Positions 1 to 6,771 of a DNA stretch of 11,746 bases are shown piece by piece. Below the pieces are notes generated by a model. It ran no database searches. It was not told the origin of the DNA and saw only the letters and a list, made by a program, of their open reading frames with translations. Origin of the DNA: Deferribacteres bacterium (GTDB lineage Bacteria > Nitrospirota > Thermodesulfovibrionia > UBA6902). Within the stretch, counting starts at the first letter, position 1. The number at the start of each line of letters is the position of its first letter. The position numbers and the translations under genes were made by a program. The stretch covers positions 1 through 11,746 of the forward strand of contig JAUVPO010000034.1 in the NCBI GenBank assembly GCA_030598625.1. Direction: 5' to 3'.

Positions 1-32
1 ATAAAGTCTATAATTTAATACTTGTATCAATT

Positions 33-61
33 TTGAGTCTTCCTTGTAAATCTGTTATAAA
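33..61 (+). promoter_or_regulatory. sigma70-like promoter of mtnP-apt
   Basis: TTGAGT (33-38) and TATAAA (56-61) are separated by 17 bp, the preferred sigma70 spacing, and lie just upstream of mtnP. A Shine-Dalgarno AGGAG at 78-82 follows, 6 nt before the ATG. I see no other promoter between this gene and apt, so the two genes are probably transcribed together from here. Inferred from consensus only. Confidence 0.6.
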
Positions 62-88
62 TTATAAAAATAATATCAGGAGCGATTT

Positions 89-853
89 ATGGTTAAAGTG
101 GGAATTATCGGTGGATCGGGGCTTGATGACCCGAATATTTTAAAGGACGCTAAAGAGATTTCTGTTGAAACACCCTACGGACCGCCGACATCCGTTCCTG
201 TCTGCGGCTCCATTGAAGGTGTTGATGTCGCCATTATAGCAAGACACGGCAAAGACCACTCGATATATCCTACAAAGGTGAACTTCAGAGCTAATATATG
301 GGCGCTGAAGGAGCAGGGCTGTACCCACATACTTGCTTCAACCGCAGTCGGCTCTTTACGTGAAGAGATAGCTCCCGGTCATCTGGTATTTCCAGACCAG
401 TTTATTGACCATACAAGAAAAAGAGAAGTGACTTTTTTTGATGAGAACACCGTAGTGCATACTCCGATGGCAGAGCCTTTCTGCCAGGACCTTATTGAGC
501 TGCTGTCATTGTCCGCGGAATCATTGAACGTGCCTTATCATAAAAATAAAACGGTGATTACCATCGAGGGCCCAAGGTTTTCCACAAAGGCTGAAAGCCA
601 CATGTTCAGAAGCTGGAACGCTGATATAATAAATATGAGCACTGTTCCGGAGGTCATACTTGCGAGAGAGAAAAAATTGCATTATGCCGCTATCGCCATG
701 TCAACGGATTATGATTGCTGGCATGAAGAAGAAGAACCTGTTACATGGGAGATGATTGTTGAGGTCATGAAGGAGAACGCGGACCATGTCATTAAGCTGT
801 TTACAGACGTTATTCCAAAGATAAAAGAATATAGTGATATATGTGTGCAATAG
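89..853 (+). CDS. mtnP: S-methyl-5'-thioadenosine phosphorylase (MTAP)
   Basis: This enzyme phosphorolyses 5'-methylthioadenosine, a by-product of polyamine and other SAM-consuming pathways, to adenine and 5-methylthioribose-1-phosphate in the cytoplasm. The 254-residue length is normal for the trimeric PNP/MTAP family. Visible motifs are the phosphate-binding GGSGL at 8-12, RHG at 52-54, EGPRFST at 160-166, NMSTVPE at 182-188 and STDYDCW at 205-211. The two Asp residues of the last motif (D207, D209) are the family markers for 6-aminopurine (adenine) specificity, as opposed to Asn in inosine/guanosine-type PNPs. NMS replaces the more usual NMT of MTAP, a mild substitution. The ATG at 89 has a well-placed AGGAG. 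The gene is followed after 21 nt by apt, which uses the adenine released. The main alternative is a broader purine nucleoside phosphorylase, but the Asp pair argues against it. Confidence 0.92.
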   Translation: MVKVGIIGGSGLDDPNILKDAKEISVETPYGPPTSVPVCGSIEGVDVAIIARHGKDHSIYPTKVNFRANIWALKEQGCTHILASTAVGSLREEIAPGHLVFPDQFIDHTRKREVTFFDENTVVHTPMAEPFCQDLIELLSLSAESLNVPYHKNKTVITIEGPRFSTKAESHMFRSWNADIINMSTVPEVILAREKKLHYAAIAMSTDYDCWHEEEEPVTWEMIVEVMKENADHVIKLFTDVIPKIKEYSDICVQ

Positions 854-874
854 CACAATAAAAGGGAGGTAACG

Positions 875-1408
875 ATGCCTATCAAATCCAAAATCAGGAC
901 AATACCGGATCATCCCAAGAAAGGAATTAAGTTCAGGGATATAACAACACTTATCAAAGATCCCGTAGGATTCCGGCTGGTTATTGACAATCTTACTCAG
1001 AGATATATTAAGGGAGATATTGATTTTGATATTATTGTCGGCATCGAGGCGAGGGGTTTCATTATCGGTGGAGCATTATCATATACACTTGGAAGGGGTT
1101 TTGTGCCGATAAGAAAAGTTGGAAAACTTCCCGCAGAAGTTGTAAGACATGAATATCAGCTTGAGTATGGCACTGATACGGTTGAAATTCACAAGGATGC
1201 GATAGAGAAAGGTTCTAAAATACTTTTAGTAGATGACCTCCTTGCCACGGGGGGCACTGCTTTAGCCTCAGCAGCATTAATTGAAAAACTCGGCGGAGTA
1301 GTTGCTGAGATGGCCTTTATTGTTAATCTTCCGGATGTAGGCGGATACAAGAAATTAAAAAGCAGGAAATACAAAGTCCATTATCTGACGGAATTTGAAG
1401 GGGATTAG
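875..1408 (+). CDS. apt: adenine phosphoribosyltransferase
   Basis: Apt condenses adenine with PRPP to give AMP and pyrophosphate, a cytoplasmic purine salvage step. At 177 residues it is full length for the family. The type I phosphoribosyltransferase PRPP loop VDDLLATGGTA is at residues 119-129. The N-terminal FRDIT (20-24) and the GIEARGF segment (56-62) are typical of adenine-specific members. GGGAGGT at 864-870, 4 nt before the ATG, is a strong ribosome-binding site. The gene lies 21 nt downstream of mtnP on the same strand. I infer one operon that turns methylthioadenosine into AMP. I see no convincing rho-independent terminator in the 104 bp that follow, only an AT-rich stretch with a weak TTATAA repeat. 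Confidence 0.95.
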   Translation: MPIKSKIRTIPDHPKKGIKFRDITTLIKDPVGFRLVIDNLTQRYIKGDIDFDIIVGIEARGFIIGGALSYTLGRGFVPIRKVGKLPAEVVRHEYQLEYGTDTVEIHKDAIEKGSKILLVDDLLATGGTALASAALIEKLGGVVAEMAFIVNLPDVGGYKKLKSRKYKVHYLTEFEGD

Positions 1409-1512
1409 AACCAACAGTCTGTCTTATAATTTTTTATAACCTCTTCTCAATGTAATGCATCTGCCAACGTACCAATATTTGTCACTATAGGCAATAATTG
1501 TCTCATTAATAA

Positions 1513-1848
1513 TTAACATGTTGCTGTTTTCCGGGTTTCCATGTAATTCAATATCCCTTCGGGATCGCATTCTATACATATATCAATCCCCTGAATTATC
1601 TGCATATCCTCACAAATCAGATAAGCCCTTTTCAGTTCAAAATCGGCTATCCTTTCTATCACCAGCTTCTTGAGGCGCATATGCACCTTTCCGCAACTCA
1701 TGCATATCCAGATAAAATTATGTTTTGCATCTTCCAGGCAGTTATCGCAGACATAGAGGAATACTCCAGGCTGTACTTCCGTGTGAATTGAAGTATATTC
1801 ATGCTTGCATATGCTGCATTTTTCTTGCTTATTATTAATTTCTACCAT
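1513..1848 (-). CDS. small Cys-rich, probably zinc-binding protein of unknown function
   Basis: I do not recognise this gene. It encodes 111 residues from the preferred ATG at 1848, which has GGAGGG 4 nt upstream (1858-1853). An in-frame ATG at 1860 would add four residues but has no good ribosome-binding site. Cysteines form four CxxC pairs: C11/C14, C34/C37, C49/C52 and C91/C94, plus single Cys at 79 and at the C-terminus (111). The first two pairs are spaced like a zinc ribbon, and the third and fourth could make a second metal site. There is no signal peptide or membrane segment, so it is probably cytoplasmic. It faces the apt operon convergently and stands alone. Binding of protein or nucleic acid is plausible for such folds, but nothing here shows a function. 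Confidence 0.7.
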   Translation of the reverse strand: MVEINNKQEKCSICKHEYTSIHTEVQPGVFLYVCDNCLEDAKHNFIWICMSCGKVHMRLKKLVIERIADFELKRAYLICEDMQIIQGIDICIECDPEGILNYMETRKTATC

Positions 1849-1849
1849 G

Positions 1850-1885
1850 TTACCCTCCATTCTTTACAAATATTCCTGTTAGCAA
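1850..1885 (-). CDS. possible 11-codon leader ORF before the Cys-rich gene
   Basis: A perfect AGGAGGT (minus strand, 1900-1894) lies 8 nt before a TTG at 1885. The TTG opens an 11-codon frame ending in TAA at 1852-1850, one base before the ATG (1848) of the Cys-rich gene. The second Shine-Dalgarno, GGAGGG, is inside the last codons of this frame. The layout would suit translational coupling. The alternative is that the AGGAGGT is fortuitous or a relic of an older start. No peptide evidence. Confidence 0.3.
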   Translation of the reverse strand: MLTGIFVKNGG

Positions 1886-2225
1886 TAATTAACACCTCCT
1901 ATCAAAAATTTACACTCTATATCTATACATGCAACTTACATGCCTGTTTGATGCTGCGCCCGGCATAATAATGTTTAAACTAACCTGTTTGTACTGGAAA
2001 CCTATAACTGTCCGTAAAATTGATAATTTTGACTGCATATTGCATGAGAGGATTTTAAAGACCAAATAAGTAGTTTTTAATTAATAACAGATAACGATTG
2101 TGTTAAATACCGCTTTGTCAGTTTATTGACAATTTGTGGAAAAAACTTATATAACTATTCATAGCCTGAATAAAAATATATAATTACATAAGATTTCTGA
2201 TCTTCTTAATGTTTAAAATATATAT
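1861..2225. other. AT-rich intergenic region between divergent genes
   Basis: This 365-bp stretch separates the Cys-rich gene (minus) from the TIM-barrel gene (plus). It contains the minus-strand Shine-Dalgarno at 1894-1900, a direct repeat ACATGC spaced 11 bp apart (about 1927-1942), and an inverted repeat AAAATT/AATTTT at 2016-2030. The plus-strand promoter lies at 2126-2155. I find no convincing gene of useful length in it and no tRNA. The AT-rich composition differs from the flanking coding DNA, as expected for a regulatory region. Confidence 0.6.
2126..2155 (+). promoter_or_regulatory. promoter of the TIM-barrel gene, with -35 box inside an inverted repeat
   Basis: A perfect -35 TTGACA (2126-2131) is followed by overlapping -10 candidates TATATA (2148-2153, 16-bp spacer) and TATAAC (2150-2155, 18-bp spacer). 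The -35 overlaps the right arm of the inverted repeat TTGTCA (2115-2120) / TGACAA (2127-2132). Predicted transcription starts near 2160 and leaves about 65 nt of leader. Confidence 0.6.
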
Positions 2226-2927
2226 ATGAAAATCGGCTCAAGAGTGCTCTATCCGGAAGAAGTAGATTCCCTTGATGCGGAGCTTCTGCAAATTTCCGTA
2301 TACTTCGGCATGAAGGACAACCTCGAAATCATGAAGGAATGTGCCCGTGCATGTAAGAGTGCCGGTGTCCGATATGTAATTCATCCTGTAAGTTATTCCC
2401 TGTTAAAGAATGAAACTTTTAAAGACGTTAAATTAATGGCCGAATGGGCGGATATTGCACTGATCCTTCACGATGAACGTACTCCTGAAGGGGGGCGAAT
2501 TAAAGGCGAAAATGAGGCCCTCTTCAGGAATGCCCTTGAAGAACTCGGATCAATTGTTACTATTTCATTTGAGAACGCGACAGACACGGCGGATGTCAGG
2601 TGGTTCTGGAATAATTATGCGGACTCTATTACTGTTGATATAGGACATATCGAGTCTTCAGGGATTGACTCGGTGGAGTTTGTCACTTCTCTTGATGAAG
2701 CCACGGTCAGGAAGATTCAATTTGCGCATATGCACAGGAATAACGGCCTGCACGGCGGCATCACAGACCACTGGCCGCTAAGTCACGATTGCAGGGAGAT
2801 AAGGGCGCTAAAAGAACTTGTTAAAATAAGGCCTGATGTCAGTGTTATTCTTGAAATCAATGAAGTTGAGGAGATAGCTGAAAGCCTTGATATCCTCAGG
2901 GAGCTGCGAGAGGAATTCCGGGCCTGA
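2226..2927 (+). CDS. xylose-isomerase-like TIM-barrel protein (sugar phosphate isomerase/epimerase or AP-endonuclease-2 superfamily)
   Basis: The 233-residue protein has the metal-site pattern of the xylose isomerase-like TIM barrel superfamily: SFEN with E116, DIGH at 138-141, HMH at 168-170, a D181-H182 pair and a C-terminal strand with E210. That set of Glu, Asp and His residues normally binds one or more divalent metals. Members isomerise or epimerise sugars or sugar phosphates, or cut abasic DNA, and the substrate cannot be read from sequence. The length is somewhat short for the family (commonly about 250-300). There is no signal peptide, so it should be cytoplasmic. The ATG at 2226 has no Shine-Dalgarno and follows an AT run. 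An initiator further in would cut the first beta strand, so I keep this start. The gene converges on the NagA-like gene with only 13 bp between the stops, which hints at, but does not prove, a role in amino-sugar metabolism. Confidence 0.75.
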   Translation: MKIGSRVLYPEEVDSLDAELLQISVYFGMKDNLEIMKECARACKSAGVRYVIHPVSYSLLKNETFKDVKLMAEWADIALILHDERTPEGGRIKGENEALFRNALEELGSIVTISFENATDTADVRWFWNNYADSITVDIGHIESSGIDSVEFVTSLDEATVRKIQFAHMHRNNGLHGGITDHWPLSHDCREIRALKELVKIRPDVSVILEINEVEEIAESLDILRELREEFRA

Positions 2928-2940
2928 TTTAAGAGAATAA

Positions 2941-3804
2941 TTAATTTGCCTCTAAATATCTTTCAGGATTTTCGGATATGGCTTTCAGGATAATATCTTT
3001 ATCCAGCCCCATCCGGATTAATCTCTCCGATGATTCCTGGATCGTCATGGAGCCTCCAACCAGCCTGTTTTCCCTGTTTTTTATGCCATTGGGGTAAGAT
3101 CCTGTCTTTGCGCTTTTCCCGGTGTCCGAGATGATTATGATCCTATCAGGATTCTTTGCCGCAAATATGAGCTTAATTATTTCCTCATGAAGGTGGAACG
3201 GGTCTGCAATGACTTCAATGTATATATCTTTGTTTGTAAGCCCGAAACCTGCAATTCCCGGCTCTCTGTGGTGAACTCCCTGCATGGCATTAAAGATATG
3301 GACTATTCCGCGGGCCCCTGCGTTAAAACCTTCCTCTGCCTCTGCATATGTGGCGTCTGAATGACCCATGCTTACAATAATTCCCATATCTGCCATACGT
3401 TTGATCAGTTTTACCGATCTCTCCATCTCCGGTGCAATGGTTATTATTTTTACGATATCTTCAAATCCATCGATCAGTTTTTTCAGATTGTATTCGTTAG
3501 CCTGCATGAAGGACCGGGCTGCAAGGGCGCCGCATTTTGTCGGATTAAGAAAAGGGCCTTCAAGGTGTATGCCGATTATGCGTGAGGCGCCGCTTTCGGC
3601 CTCCTGCTGCTGTTCTTCCATTGCGCTTCTGATAGCAAGCATATTTTCACGCATTGTCTCAATTGCAGATGAATACACCGTTGGAATAATGTCTGTTACA
3701 TCATGGCTTCCGTGTATTTGAGCAATGCTTAAAATATGGTCTTCTGAAGTGGTGGCCGTATCAAAACCGCCTATCCCGTGAGTATGTACGTCGATGATTT
3801 TCAT
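2941..3804 (-). CDS. nagA: short NagA-like amidohydrolase (N-acetylglucosamine-6-phosphate deacetylase family)
   Basis: NagA removes acetate from GlcNAc-6-phosphate, a step in amino-sugar and cell-wall recycling. The barrel motifs are present: HTH at 7-9, GIHLEGPF at 78-85 with metal ligand E82, GHSDAT at 147-152 (H148), VHIFNAM at 168-174 (H169), the HLH around 204-206 and the catalytic Asp in ISDTG (D227). The protein is only 287 residues against roughly 380 in typical NagA. It starts right at the first barrel strand and stops at the NPERYL motif, so the beta-sandwich formed by both termini is absent. An in-frame TAG lies 9 codons or less upstream of the ATG, which rules out a longer frame. 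The substrate-contacting His in the usual KxGAH/KKGTH segment is replaced (KCGAL, L94). The fold call is secure and the substrate is uncertain. There is no Shine-Dalgarno. A -10 box ends 6 nt before the ATG. Confidence 0.78.
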   Translation of the reverse strand: MKIIDVHTHGIGGFDTATTSEDHILSIAQIHGSHDVTDIIPTVYSSAIETMRENMLAIRSAMEEQQQEAESGASRIIGIHLEGPFLNPTKCGALAARSFMQANEYNLKKLIDGFEDIVKIITIAPEMERSVKLIKRMADMGIIVSMGHSDATYAEAEEGFNAGARGIVHIFNAMQGVHHREPGIAGFGLTNKDIYIEVIADPFHLHEEIIKLIFAAKNPDRIIIISDTGKSAKTGSYPNGIKNRENRLVGGSMTIQESSERLIRMGLDKDIILKAISENPERYLEAN

Positions 3805-3810
3805 AGATCT

Positions 3811-3838
3811 ATTCTATCATAGACAATAGTAGTGTTAA
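3811..3838 (-). promoter_or_regulatory. nagA promoter placed for a leaderless transcript
   Basis: On the minus strand TTAACA (3838-3833) and TAGAAT (3816-3811) are separated by 16 bp, each close to the sigma70 consensus. Only AGATCT lies between the -10 and the ATG at 3804. The predicted transcription start therefore falls on or next to the initiator codon, and no Shine-Dalgarno is available. Inferred from consensus and spacing. Confidence 0.5.
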
Positions 3839-3849
3839 AATGCTATCTG

Positions 3850-3899
3850 TAAAATCTTTCCTGGTCCCTTTGCCAAAGAGGGGATGCAGGGGGATTTTA
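3850..3899. repeat. REP-like 50-bp imperfect palindrome
   Basis: The outer arms TAAAATC (3850-3856) and GATTTTA (3893-3899) are perfect complements. Inside them the C-rich left half (CCTGGTCCCTTTG) pairs imperfectly with the G-rich right half (CAAAGAGGGGATGCAGGG). It resembles the palindromic CCCCTTTG/CAAAGGGG intergenic repeats I recall from many Nitrospirota and deltaproteobacterial genomes. It lies between divergent genes, so a terminator role is unlikely. Confidence 0.5.
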
Positions 3900-3953
3900 G
3901 ATTACATTACATAACAAAGTATTTTTCTAAATGTTAAAATGATATCCACCAAT

Positions 3954-4058
3954 ATGAAAGAGCAGATAATCCTGGGCAAATGGACTGAGGATGAATTAGA
4001 TTGTCTCCCGGGTGAATCATCAAAGATAAATGATCTCGGCAAATTGATGACTAAATGA
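3954..4058 (+). CDS. possible 34-residue ORF coupled to ampG
   Basis: A 34-codon frame runs from ATG 3954 and its TGA overlaps the ampG ATG as ATGA (4055-4058). An in-frame ATG at 3939 would add five residues. The product begins MKEQIILGKW and is charged, with no membrane segment, and I do not recognise it. Neither this frame nor ampG has a clear Shine-Dalgarno. Coupling through the overlap would explain how ampG is translated. It could also be the remnant of a longer gene, or chance. Upstream TAAAAT at 3935-3940 may be a -10 box, without a good -35. Confidence 0.35.
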   Translation: MKEQIILGKWTEDELDCLPGESSKINDLGKLMTK

Positions 4059-5305
4059 TTTCCGAAAAACATAAGACCATATTAAAAGCGATATGGAGCA
4101 GACGTATGCTTGTGGCCCTGATCATGGGTTTTGCCAGCGGCTTGCCGCTGCTTTTGACCAAGGGAGTATTGCAGGCATGGATGAAAAAAGAGGGCATAGA
4201 TTTATCGTTAATTGGATTAACAAGCCTTCTCGCGGTCCCTTATTCAATTAAATTCCTGTGGGCGCCGTTTCTTGACCGTTACACCCTTTCTTTCCTTGGC
4301 AGGAGAAGGGGCTGGCTGTTGGTGGCACAGACAGCGCTGGTACTCTCGATTGCGGGAATGGGCCTGGGCAACCCGAAGGACAGCCCGATGATGTTAGTTG
4401 CCGCCGCACTTATGGTAACGTTCTTCAGCGCCTCCCAGGACATCGTTGTGGATGCCTACAGAAGGGAGGACCTGGCAGATGAAGAACTTGGCCTTGGTTC
4501 CGCATTATATGTATTAGGTTATCGCATAGGCATGCTGCTGTCTTCTGGAGGCGGCCTTATCATGGCTGACTATATGTCATTTCATATGGTATACCTGATT
4601 ATCGCAGCTTGTATGCTGCCGTCAATAATTACCACTCTGTTAACACCTGAACCTCAGGTTGCTGAGACACCGAAGTCCATCAGGGAAGCGGTGATCGACC
4701 CTTTAGTCGAATATTTCAGCCGCCAGAAAGCATTCTGGATGCTTACCTTTATTCTTATGTATAAAATAGGCGACATTATGGCAAGCAATATAACTATTCC
4801 ATTTTATATAGATTTAGGTTTTACGCTGACAGAAATCGGGACGATAACAAAACTGCTTGGTTTTTGGGCAATTATCGCGGGCGCTTCAATAGGTGGTGTG
4901 ATTATGCTGCGACTGGGAATTAACCGCTCCTTATGGATATTTGGTTTTCTTCAGGCAATATCAACCGCAGGCTTTGCCGTACTCGCGCATATTGGCTACA
5001 GTATTCCTGCCCTCGCTGCCGTGATCGGCTTCGAAAATTTAAGCGCCGGCATGGGGACTGCCGCCTTCATGGCGTTCATGGCGAGTATCACAAACAAAAA
5101 ATTCACTGCAACACAATACGCGCTGTTGACCAGCTTTATGGCGTTTGGCAGAGATGTAATTTCATCACCAACGGGATTTATTGCCAAACATATGGGGTGG
5201 GAAAATTTCTTTATCGCGTGCGCCTTGATCGCGATTCCAGGGATGCTGCTTCTGCTGAAATTTGCCCCGTGGAATTCAAAGGAGAGACAGATTAACAGGC
5301 AGTGA
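4055..5305 (+). CDS. ampG: AmpG-like muropeptide permease (MFS)
   Basis: AmpG imports anhydro-muropeptides (GlcNAc-anhydroMurNAc with or without peptide) from the periplasm by proton symport, for recycling. The N-terminal half carries the family signature: GFASGLPLLL at 25-34, the LQAW segment at 39-42, KFLWAPFLDRY at 66-76, GRRRGW at 82-87 and SQDIVVDAYRRE at 127-138. The rest is repeated hydrophobic segments consistent with about 12 membrane helices. At 416 residues it matches the short AmpG type, without the extra C-terminal helices of the 491-residue E. coli protein. The ATG at 4055 lacks a clear Shine-Dalgarno and overlaps the stop of a small upstream ORF. The 3' end overlaps the 3' end of convergent nagZ by 30 bp. 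The neighbourhood of NagZ and a NagA-like protein supports a recycling role. Confidence 0.88.
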   Translation: MISEKHKTILKAIWSRRMLVALIMGFASGLPLLLTKGVLQAWMKKEGIDLSLIGLTSLLAVPYSIKFLWAPFLDRYTLSFLGRRRGWLLVAQTALVLSIAGMGLGNPKDSPMMLVAAALMVTFFSASQDIVVDAYRREDLADEELGLGSALYVLGYRIGMLLSSGGGLIMADYMSFHMVYLIIAACMLPSIITTLLTPEPQVAETPKSIREAVIDPLVEYFSRQKAFWMLTFILMYKIGDIMASNITIPFYIDLGFTLTEIGTITKLLGFWAIIAGASIGGVIMLRLGINRSLWIFGFLQAISTAGFAVLAHIGYSIPALAAVIGFENLSAGMGTAAFMAFMASITNKKFTATQYALLTSFMAFGRDVISSPTGFIAKHMGWENFFIACALIAIPGMLLLLKFAPWNSKERQINRQ

Positions 5306-6766
5306 TCCCGTGAAATCTCTTTCACCTGTTAAACATTTAATAACAGAGGATTGCGCCTGTGTGGCAGTATCGTATGCAGCGATCAGCATATCAGCCTCAC
5401 TGAAATGTCTGAGGACATAAGGGCTTCCAAAGGATATCACGACTGAATTAAGAGATTTTTTTATAATCTTTCTGATGATATTTATATTCTCATGCCTGAT
5501 GCCCGAACTGCCTTCCCATGCGGCGATGCTGGTGAATAACGCAATGATGACCGTTTCCCGGAGTGAATGTGCTTTATGGTCTTTTATGCTGATACTGTGG
5601 GGGATGAAATCTCTTAAGACTGACAGGTCATGTTTATTTTCATCACTGTCAAAGACAAGAGAAATGTTTTGAACATCCTTAACAGGAAGCAACCCTGTTT
5701 TTTCTCTTAAAAGTGTTATGGATTTATGTGAAATTTCGGCTGAAAGCCCGGCATGTTCTTTATAATTAATTTCAGATCGTTGAATGTCTTTGATTTTCGA
5801 TTTGTGCTTCAGGATCCTTTCCACAGCAGCATCAATCTTCCCCTCTTTAATCTCACCTGATGTAACGGCATGTTTGAGTTCTTTGACCGTTGAATCGGCA
5901 TCCGCGGGATGAAGCAGGATGTCCACTCCGGCATTTACGCATTTTACCGGGACATCCTCAAATTCATTTAATGCGTGCATGTTCAATGCGTCCGTAAGAA
6001 TAAGCCCTTCGTACCGGAGGTCCTCTCTTAAGAGGCCGGTTATCACCTTTTTAGAAAGAGACGCGGGAAGCGTGTCAATTGCCGGAACGCTGAGGTGCCC
6101 GATCATGATACTGCTTGCACACGCTTTTATAGCTTCCATGAAAGGCAATATGTCCGAATCCTTTAACGCCTTTAATGATCTGGAGATAACCGGAAGGGAT
6201 ATGTGAGAGTCAACGGCTGTGTCGCCGTGCCCGGGGAAATGTTTGGCGCAGCTTATGAGCCCTGACTCTTCGAGTATCTTTATATAAATTACGCCGTATT
6301 CTGAAACAACCCGGGGATCGTCTGAAAACGCCCTGGTGCAGATTATCGGGTTGTCAGGGTTTCTGTTTACATCAAGGACCGGAATAAGGGGCATGTTGAT
6401 CCCTATGTCGACTGCTTCACGAGCAACGGCGGTAACCGCGTCTTCAAGGGTTTTTAAATCACCAGGATTGTCCCTGTTGATCGCGGCTGATACGGCCATC
6501 TGTGAGGGGAAAATGGTGGCCCCCTCGATTTGCTGGCCCGCGCCCCTCTCTATGTCGGATGCGATAAACAGCGGGATCTTTGAAGACGCCTGCAGCCTGT
6601 CAATAAGGCCCTTTACCGAGTCCTTTTTCCCGCCGAAGAATATGAACCCCCCGATCCCCTTCCCGGCAAGTTCGACGGCCTGCCCCGAATACGATGACGA
6701 TGGGACCTTTTCTCCGTCGATCCTGCTTATGATAAGCTGATAGAGTTTCCGCTCAAGGTCGGGCAT
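5276..6766 (-). CDS. nagZ: beta-N-acetylhexosaminidase, glycoside hydrolase family 3, two-domain NagZ type
   Basis: NagZ releases GlcNAc from muropeptides such as those imported by AmpG. The 496-residue protein has a GH3 catalytic barrel of about 330 residues. The NagZ loop KHFPGHGDT is at 175-183 and is followed by the D186/H188 dyad (DSH), which acts as the general acid/base in this family. The predicted nucleophile is D259 in LTDALNM. ERGAG at 73-77 is the substrate-loop region. About 160 further residues form a C-terminal GH3 domain ending in FTGSLPV, as in the longer Bacillus-type enzymes and unlike the single-domain 341-residue E. coli NagZ. I see no signal peptide, so it is probably cytoplasmic. 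There is no Shine-Dalgarno before the ATG at 6766 and a TATAAT ends 5 nt upstream. The 3' end overlaps ampG. Confidence 0.9.
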   Translation of the reverse strand: MPDLERKLYQLIISRIDGEKVPSSSYSGQAVELAGKGIGGFIFFGGKKDSVKGLIDRLQASSKIPLFIASDIERGAGQQIEGATIFPSQMAVSAAINRDNPGDLKTLEDAVTAVAREAVDIGINMPLIPVLDVNRNPDNPIICTRAFSDDPRVVSEYGVIYIKILEESGLISCAKHFPGHGDTAVDSHISLPVISRSLKALKDSDILPFMEAIKACASSIMIGHLSVPAIDTLPASLSKKVITGLLREDLRYEGLILTDALNMHALNEFEDVPVKCVNAGVDILLHPADADSTVKELKHAVTSGEIKEGKIDAAVERILKHKSKIKDIQRSEINYKEHAGLSAEISHKSITLLREKTGLLPVKDVQNISLVFDSDENKHDLSVLRDFIPHSISIKDHKAHSLRETVIIALFTSIAAWEGSSGIRHENINIIRKIIKKSLNSVVISFGSPYVLRHFSEADMLIAAYDTATQAQSSVIKCLTGERDFTGSLPVNLSLL

Positions 6767-6771
6767 AGGAC

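Noticed and set aside
1409..1512. Terminator after apt
   Set aside because: Only TTATAA repeats around a T run and a short ACAG/CTGT are present. No stable GC-containing stem could be found.
1927..1942. ACATGC direct repeat as an operator for the Cys-rich gene
   Set aside because: Six-base repeats in an AT-rich region are common by chance, and no convincing minus-strand -35/-10 pair could be placed beside it.
5475..6740. Plus-strand open frames opposite nagZ
   Set aside because: They are antisense shadows of a well-supported GH3 gene, with no recognisable motifs or start signals.
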